From the NCBI GenBank assembly GCA_025531455.1, contig JAMYHL010000019.1, positions 310,001 through 374,000 of the forward strand: a DNA stretch of 64,000 nucleotides, in the 5' to 3' direction. Positions 57,688 through 64,000 of this stretch are shown here, one piece after another. Made by a program: the position numbers and the translations under genes. The stretch comes from Apiotrichum sp. Y4204 (taxonomy: Eukaryota > Basidiomycota > Tremellomycetes > Trichosporonales > Trichosporonaceae). Each line of letters begins with the position of its first letter. The stretch's first letter is position 1. The notes below the pieces were generated by a model. The model had not been told where the DNA came from. It searched no databases and saw only the letters and a list, made by a program, of their open reading frames with translations.

Positions 57688-58183
57688 TAGTACTGGGAGG
57701 GGTAAAGGGCGGGTTATATAGAATAATTCTTGTTTGTGTCTCCAGGAGGCCAGCAGGTGATTGGACCTTAGTAGGCGCTAGCATGCTGGTCGGTGGCGTC
57801 GCGTCGTGAAACAAGGCAGACGCGTCGCGCGGTTTGGGAAATTGCCCAGTTGGGCAGGTAGGACCCCCCGATCCCCGACTTTGGGCGGGAGTCGGAACGC
57901 TAAAAGCTTGTCTTTTCTAAAATCGAGACACAAGGCACGGACAGTACCACAGTACTCACACAGAACACGCTTCACGCCGTGGATCCGTGGACGCGACTGG
58001 ACCCTGTCCAGACCACCCAGGCCAGCTTCACACAGTCTATCACCGCATATCACCGTTTGCGGGAAGAATGCAAGTGCAGCATGTGCAGCGTGCAGCACAT
58101 GCAGGAGGAATGCGGCGCGTTAAATAGCCAAAGGAGGAAGAGAATAAGTGTCACAACGCAAGGACAACACTGGTGAATAGTGA

Positions 58184-58197
58184 ACGCGTTGACGCGT
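58184..58197 (+). promoter_or_regulatory. Paired MluI cell-cycle boxes upstream of WEE1
   Basis: Two perfect ACGCGT hexamers at 58184-58189 and 58192-58197, eight bases start to start. A third lies at 57820-57825. ACGCGT is the known binding core of MBF-type (Mbp1/Res) factors. The paired arrangement, 1.2 kb before the WEE1 ATG, is seen directly; function is inferred. Confidence 0.55.
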
Positions 58198-59389
58198 CGT
58201 GCTGTGTTGGGTCAGCAGGTGATGGAGAAGGGATGCTGAGTCGTTGGACAGTTGGCAGTTGCGCACTGTGTGTAATCTTCGAGCTTTGTGCGTCTCCACA
58301 CACACACAATCTGATCCAGAGCCCTCTTTAGCGACGTGCATCCACAGAGATCCAGAGATCCAGAGGCCAGAGGCCAGAGGCGCAAGAAGAACAGGCTGAA
58401 AAGGTCCAGGGGGCAAAGAGCAGAGAGTGTCAAGTCGCAGGCCCACAGGCTACAGATAGATAGATACAGTAGAGGAGGGGCAAGCACAAAACGGAAGACG
58501 CTAAGGTAGAGAGCTAGAGACAGACCTGGAGAGACCCAAGAGGCCCAGAGGACCAGAAGACGAGAGGCCCAGAGGCCCAGAGGGTTGCAAGTGACAACGT
58601 ACAACAACGGCAGAGGAAAAGGGTCTAGGATTCCGATCCATTCCTCGAGACCATCGTCGCACACCACTGGCTTACTTTGTGCGTCTCGGGTCTCGTGCAC
58701 TGATACTGCGTGCCCTGTGCTCTGCCCTGGAACCAGAAGGGCCCCTAGCATCCTAGCGCCAAAGGGGAAAGGCCGGACAAGTCGTACAGTCACACTGCAC
58801 ACAGTACACTGTCATTCCTAGTCATCCCATCACTCAAAACTTGGTCCATGGTCTAACCGTCAGGTACGCTAGCACCGTTTCCCTTCGATCCCTTCCCTCC
58901 CCATCCAGTAAGTAATCCACAGGGCCACAGCACACCCGGTCGCGTACCAATAACACCTCCAGGCCACACCAGGCCACCGAACCCGTCCAACACCGTCAAC
59001 TCGAATCATTTTCATCGCGTTCTCCAGCCTTGATACATATCATCCAACCGACGACCAGCACCATCCCCATCCTCATCACCACCACCGGCATCACCATTCT
59101 CATCTCGCGCCCTCTCCCATTTACGCATCTTCCCTCTCTTCCCGGTTCTCTTCCTTCCTCCTTTGCACACGCCAACGCCAAACACGACGCGTCTTCCACA
59201 CCCTCCTCCGCTCTTCGCTCTTCAGCTCCCACCTCCACGCTTCCGCCACTCCCTTATAATTCAAACGTACACTGAACAGGCGCCTCTGTGAGGTTCTTGT
59301 CGTGTACGACACCGTCGGTAATCCCGACTTGCTCACCTGCGTAATCTGCATCTGCTGGGCTTGGTGCAGGGCTACAATTCTCGACAACA

Positions 59390-62300
59390 ATGAGCACACC
59401 GGGTTCATCATATAGGCGTTCGCCTTTGCCTCATCATTCAGAATGCTATGGCAGCAGCCCACGCTCGACATCGTCTTCCTACGCCTGCCGATCTCCCAAA
59501 CGAGCTCGCAGCAGTCCATCCCCTCACGACCAGGACGACGGCAGTGACACGGACCATGTCTTCCTTCAGCTGCAGGACAGTGATCGTGACAGTCCGCATC
59601 CCTGTGCGACGCCTCGAATGTTGACAACGGCTTATGACGGTCATGAAGGGGGATCTGTGCACACCTCCAAATCTGCTCAACCCTTGCCACCTGTGCTCTC
59701 GGTGGCGTTAACAACACCATCCACAGCTAGATCAAGCACCAAGCCTCCGCCGGCGTCTCTGCGTCCGTATCGCAGCAACCCTCTCGAATGGGCAGCACAG
59801 AATAACAAGCATCATCCATCTACGAGCCCGGTTGCGAATCCTAAAAGCTTCGGAGCCCGCAGAGGAGTTCGCCGCGAAATGTCGGTGCCTTTGGTGCGTG
59901 ACAATCCCCAGCGGCATTATCATCCTGGACAAGTGGACCTGGTGACAGCGAGTGCAACCAGTACCGCTTGCTCGCTTGCGAGTGCTTATTCATGGACTAA
60001 CACTTTACAGCTCTCCCAGTCTTTGTCTTCCTTCTCCCTCTCCCACAGCACGCCACCGGAAGGGTCAGATGTGTTTCCCGATGCCATGGTGCGAGATCCT
60101 AGCTCGAGTACACCTCCTTGTTTACCTATCTCAAGTAATGTCACCTATACGCCAATGCGACTACCACAGCTTCGACGAATGAACACGCCAGCGCCACTTG
60201 CCACCCGCGAATTGTCCTATCCCAATACCGCCCCTATGCCTGTCATCCATTCCCTCCTTGGCAGTCCCTTCCATACGAAGCCCAGGCCGTTCCTGCACGA
60301 CGTTACCTCTCCCACTTGGATATCACGTGGCAAGGGTGAGCCAACCCCGACCCTCGAATGGACACAGACGCAGCCGTTACCGCCAAGGTGGTCCGATATG
60401 GAGGATATCCCTCACAGTCCAACCAGCCCCACCATCGAGCGCACACTATATCGTCGAGCAAGCTCTGATGGGGAAGGAAGTGGCAGTTGTACGAGTGCAT
60501 CATCCGCGGTTTTGACAGATCGACCATCCCACTCTGCTCTTGGCATCTGGGACGACGACGTTGTCGAGGAGGACAGTCCGACGACACCGCTTCAGCCTAC
60601 ATTCGGCCCCAAAGCTATTCCCGCACCACTTGACTCTGCTCGCCCTCTTCTTTTGTGCCCAGACTCTACGCCACTGATCAAGCGTACCCCTAGCAAGCCT
60701 TTCAGTGGTGAGGAAAGCCATAATCTCCAACCTCTTCAATTGAGCCAACTCACTTCCACTTCAGCATTTGACCGCGCACATCAAGCTTGTTCACCATCAG
60801 ACTCGTTCTTGTCTCGCCGTCTCAGCAAATCCACTTCGCGTAAACGGGACAAACGACCGGTCTCCTGCCTCATGGCCGACTCGGACATGAACACCTGGCT
60901 GGGCCAGAGGAGAACGTCGGAGCCTGACTCTCGTAACCCCGACGTGGACACTTTCCTCGCTCGCTGCCACGCCGAACGTCCTACCAGGAGTGAAATGTCC
61001 TCTCACCAGCCGTCTGATTCCCCTATCCCAGACGCGTCTAGTGAGCCCAACGAGCTCGAACTCGAGCTGTCGCCACTGCGGTCACAATCCAAGTCTGCTG
61101 TACCCCAACTGCCCACTCGCCCAGCCCCATCAGCAGCTCCCTCCTCGTCCTCCGGGCTACCTTCTTCCTCGTCGAGCAGCAATTTCTTTTCTCGTAGAAG
61201 ACCAGAGAAGCTAGCCATGGCCACCCCGAAGAGTGGCAAACCGCCTCCTCCGACTATCGGCTCAGCTCGTGCACCGCAGGTGCCGAATGACATGCGGTCC
61301 GATGTTCCTCAAAAGTCTGCTGGGCAACAAGCGGCAAGCACACCGATTAACCTCGTACGCGCCTTTGATAATGAGAAGCCTTCTCCAGCAGCGTTCAACT
61401 CGGCTGGCCTTACGAAGAAGAAACGCGCCTCCAACATTTTCCCGCGCCTCAGGTCGATGAGACGCAGAGACTCATCTCCGTTGAATACGGCCGACACCCC
61501 CTCGAAAGCCGAGTCATCAACGGCAGTCATGAAGACTGTTCAGCTGGACGATTATGATAATCGAGATCAGCTCTCGCCAATCAAGCCCCTTCGCACAACG
61601 AGTTTCAGTCGAAACAGCAGCGACAGTCGTATCTGTTCCTTCGCAAGCGATGTATCAGGCCGTTCCGGACACTCCCGCATTCCGTCTTCCGCAAGTAGCA
61701 CGGGGTCTCGTGGTTTGAGGCGTAAAGGCAGTGCGCTGTTTGGTAGTGACAGCGAGAAGGGCTCACCTATGACTCCCACCAGGACACTTCCTTTGTCGAC
61801 AGGTGAGTTGTTTATCACTGCGCCATGCTTACCAGTAGTGCAAGCTAGTCTCACTGGCTCGACCCCATCCCCCTCCTCGCAATATCCGTTCGATTCAAAG
61901 AAGACAATCAATTCATCGGTCTCGCCCTTGACGACCCCAGTGGGCCGTCATACGGGTCGAGTCAGCGCACTCTCTCGTGGTCCTATCCCTCGCAGCTCCA
62001 ATCCCATGCTTGCCGCTTCCTATCGCAACCAGGCCGTCAGCGGTTCCCCAACGACTCCCGTGGATTCATTCATGCGAATCCCAGAGCACTTGGTTCCTAA
62101 TCCCGATGCCGGCCCATTTGAGCGCGACTACACCATCGAAAGTGCGCTGGGAACGGGCGAGTTTAGTCGAGTGTGGAAGGCCAGGCACAAGCAAAGCGGC
62201 GATCTATGGGCGATTAAACAAGGGAAGCCGTACGCCGGCCCCAAGACCCGTCAACGTCAACGCGAAGAGGTCACTATTCTCACTCGACTCGCCAAGATTG

Positions 62301-63170
62301 GGCATCCTCATGTCATTCAGTTTGTCGACTCCTGGGAACAGTCTGATATGCTCTACATCAGGACGGAGCTATTGGAATGGGGTGATCTGGCCAAGTATCT
62401 CGCTTCGATCAGCGACATGGGCGGGCTTGATGAGGGTCGGACTTGGAAAGTATTCGTTGAGCTGGCATCTGGTTTGGATTTCATCCACGGGCATGGCGTT
62501 ATTCATCTCGACTTGAAGCCTTCCAACATTCTTGTCACTGCAGAAGGCGCCCTCAAGATCAGCGATTTTGGGATGAGTGTCGTCTACAAAACCGAAGATG
62601 GCCAGTACGATACGGCGACAGATCTGGTTGGACGCGACCTGGAGGGAGATCGAGCATATCTCTGTCCCGAGTTGCTGCGCGACCATCCTCCAAGCCCAGC
62701 GGCCGATGTGTACAGTCTCGGCATCACAATACTCGAAGCGGCGTTTAATGTGACGGTTCCATCTAGTGAGTGGCACAGCTCCTAGGCACTTCCTCAAATG
62801 CTGACTTTAAGACGGCGATGTGTGGATTCGCCTGCGCGAAGACAACTTCGAAGACCTTGAGGAGCATTACGTTCAGCGACCCGAAGGGAACACAAAGACC
62901 AATCCTGAAAGCGACACCCAGTCTCTTATCCTTTCCAAAGTGCTGGTCGATACAATTTGTTCGATGCTGCACTCGAACCCGAAGGATCGGATGCGGCTTT
63001 CGCAAGTGCTCGCCCTACGTCCAGTCCAACGCGCACAAGTGTCCATGCTCGCGCACATCGAAGGAGTCAAGTGCGGTCCTGACAACACTGGTGCCGGTGG
63101 CGGTTGGCGGGCTGGTCCCGCTTTGAGGGCCGAGCAGACCGGATGGCTCCAGCACGTTTTGAAGCGATAG
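59390..63170 (+). CDS. WEE1: Wee1-family mitotic inhibitor kinase
   Basis: Phosphorylates the inhibitory tyrosine of Cdk1 and delays mitotic entry; nuclear. Two exons (59390-62765 and 62812-63170, intron 46 nt) join in frame to 1,244 residues. The first 900 residues are Ser/Pro/Thr-rich with many SP/TP sites, suited to CDK and phosphatase control, as in other fungal Wee1/Swe1. The kinase domain is at about 912-1220: glycine loop GTGEFSRVWKA, VAIK-equivalent WAIKQGK, TELLEWGDLAKYL, catalytic HLDLKPSNILV, DFGMSVVY, and the Wee1-type activation segment EGDRAYLCPELL, which is diagnostic. ADVYSLGITILEAA and NGDVWIRLRE follow. It ends with LQHVLKR. The Wee1 rather than Mik1 label is by general resemblance. 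Confidence 0.94.
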
Positions 63171-64000
63171 GACGAAGGCGCAAGATGTTTGTCGACATAC
63201 ATGTGGAGGAGCACGGGATGGAGCGAGAATAACGACAACCGACAACGCCACAACGCGGCCAGTACACCTTGTGCTGGGCCCTAGACCGATTATCATATAC
63301 AGTGCAACAGAGACCTCAATGTGCATAGTTATAGTAACCATTAGCTGATCGTCCAAGTTTTGGGCAGTATCGTACCACAATGTAAGAATTACAACATATC
63401 CGTCTCTTGAGTATGCTTATGCAGTTTCGATGAGGCATGAGTAACGAGCAATGAACAATGAACAATGAGCAATGGTACTCAATGTCCACGCTCGCTTGGT
63501 TTGACGTTCCCTGATGATTTCATGCTCTTGCAATGTTCCTTTCAATGCCCCTGACGAAGTCTAGAGACAGTTAAAGCTGGGCTGTCCTCGAGGAGCCTTC
63601 GACTTGGGAGGCTGCCCCTGCAGCTCATCCCCACATTCCCAAAGAGAGATGGACGAAGAGCGCCGATGATGCCGGTGTTGTCAGGCCGTGATCTGTGGCA
63701 CAACTGCGGGCCTCGCACGGCATTCGCCGCAAAACCCCCCCTCGCAGTACATGACGCACAGTGCGGTGTCTGAGTACTGTGGCACTGATGAAAACACTTG
63801 ACACCCTCAACGCCTCGTTGTGATCTGGTTGCTGACCACTTCTCACTGTCTGTTGTCTGCTGATGGAGACGCGCCCTATCCCCATCAAAAGACTGCTCCC
63901 CGAATCCCGCAAGGAACTTGACCGGGAACATGGGTGTGCGTAGGAGCCGTTGGCCGGATTGGTGATCGAAGAGGGACTTGTGGCGATTTGGTATTATCTG
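63171..64000. other. Downstream flank of WEE1
   Basis: No supported gene. A short ACAATGA tandem (about 63446-63470) is present. A 129-codon minus frame (63931-63542) lacks family features. The next gene presumably starts beyond the window. Confidence 0.4.

Larger units (their letters stand above)
56722..59389. promoter_or_regulatory. Divergent RCC1/WEE1 intergenic region with MCB elements and repeats
   Basis: About 2.7 kb with no gene. Notable parts: (GTT)n at 56865-56885; an A-tract near 57040-57055; an ATGC-rich palindromic repeat at 57249-57270; a GACTGGCC tandem at 57618-57687; three ACGCGT MluI boxes (57820, 58184, 58192); purine-rich AGAGGCC repeats at 58344-58590; and a C/T/A-rich leader from about 58870 to the WEE1 start. 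The boxes suggest G1/S control of WEE1, by analogy with SBF/MBF targets. Confidence 0.55.

Noticed and set aside
63542..63931. 129-codon minus-strand frame near the right edge
   Set aside because: Several overlapping frames, no family features; may only be the flank of a gene beyond the window.
1..64000. CRISPR arrays, bacterial operons, riboswitches, intact transposons
   Set aside because: The window is eukaryotic nuclear DNA; no regularly spaced repeats, no transposase or reverse-transcriptase motifs and no terminal inverted repeats were recognised by eye.

Overview
This window looks like nuclear DNA of a basidiomycete yeast or fungus, most likely Tremellomycetes and possibly Trichosporonales. 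The order-level placement is inference. Coding regions are GC-rich. Genes are split by many very short introns (often 34-60 nt) with GTRNGT donors and CTAAC/CTGAC branch-like motifs a few bases before the AG. There are no operons or Shine-Dalgarno sites, and every recognisable protein is eukaryotic: a CCT subunit, XMAP215, RCC1, Wee1, Urk1, Zn2Cys6 factors and a tRNA-Asp with an anticodon-loop intron.

Left part (1-36 kb) is densely coding. In order it holds: a Zn2Cys6 transcription factor (minus, cut by the window start); mitochondrial DnaJ/Mdj1 (minus) with a possible alternative acidic C-terminus; an ApbA/PanE-type ketopantoate reductase family protein (minus); a second, very large Zn2Cys6 factor (plus); a helical, PPR-like protein with a basic N-terminus (plus); a strongly diverged ALG6/ALG8-like membrane protein (plus); CCT8 (minus); a five-TOG XMAP215 microtubule polymerase (minus); a uridine kinase/UPRT-like protein (plus) with an oversized intron; and a four-finger C2H2 factor (minus).

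Middle part (36.06-53.5 kb) is different. About 13.4 kb (36.06-49.48 kb) has no gene I can support, and its GC content falls to about 43-50% in sampled lines. A PCI-domain gene of the Csn12/Thp1(PCID2) family, with seven exons that I could join in frame, sits alone at 49.48-51.24 kb. After it come another gene-poor stretch, a tRNA-Asp(GUC), and a small eight-cysteine protein with a hydrophobic C-terminal tail.

Right part (54.5-64 kb) carries RCC1 (minus) and a Wee1-family kinase (plus), separated by 2.7 kb of repeat-rich promoter sequence holding three MluI cell-cycle-box sequences.

Taken together, several genes concern cell division and microtubules (XMAP215, CCT8, RCC1, Wee1), but they are ordinary scattered housekeeping genes, not a cluster. 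I see no CRISPR array, no intact transposon and no secondary-metabolite cluster. Exon boundaries come from reading frame and splice motifs only; where I give exact exons I checked the phase by hand.
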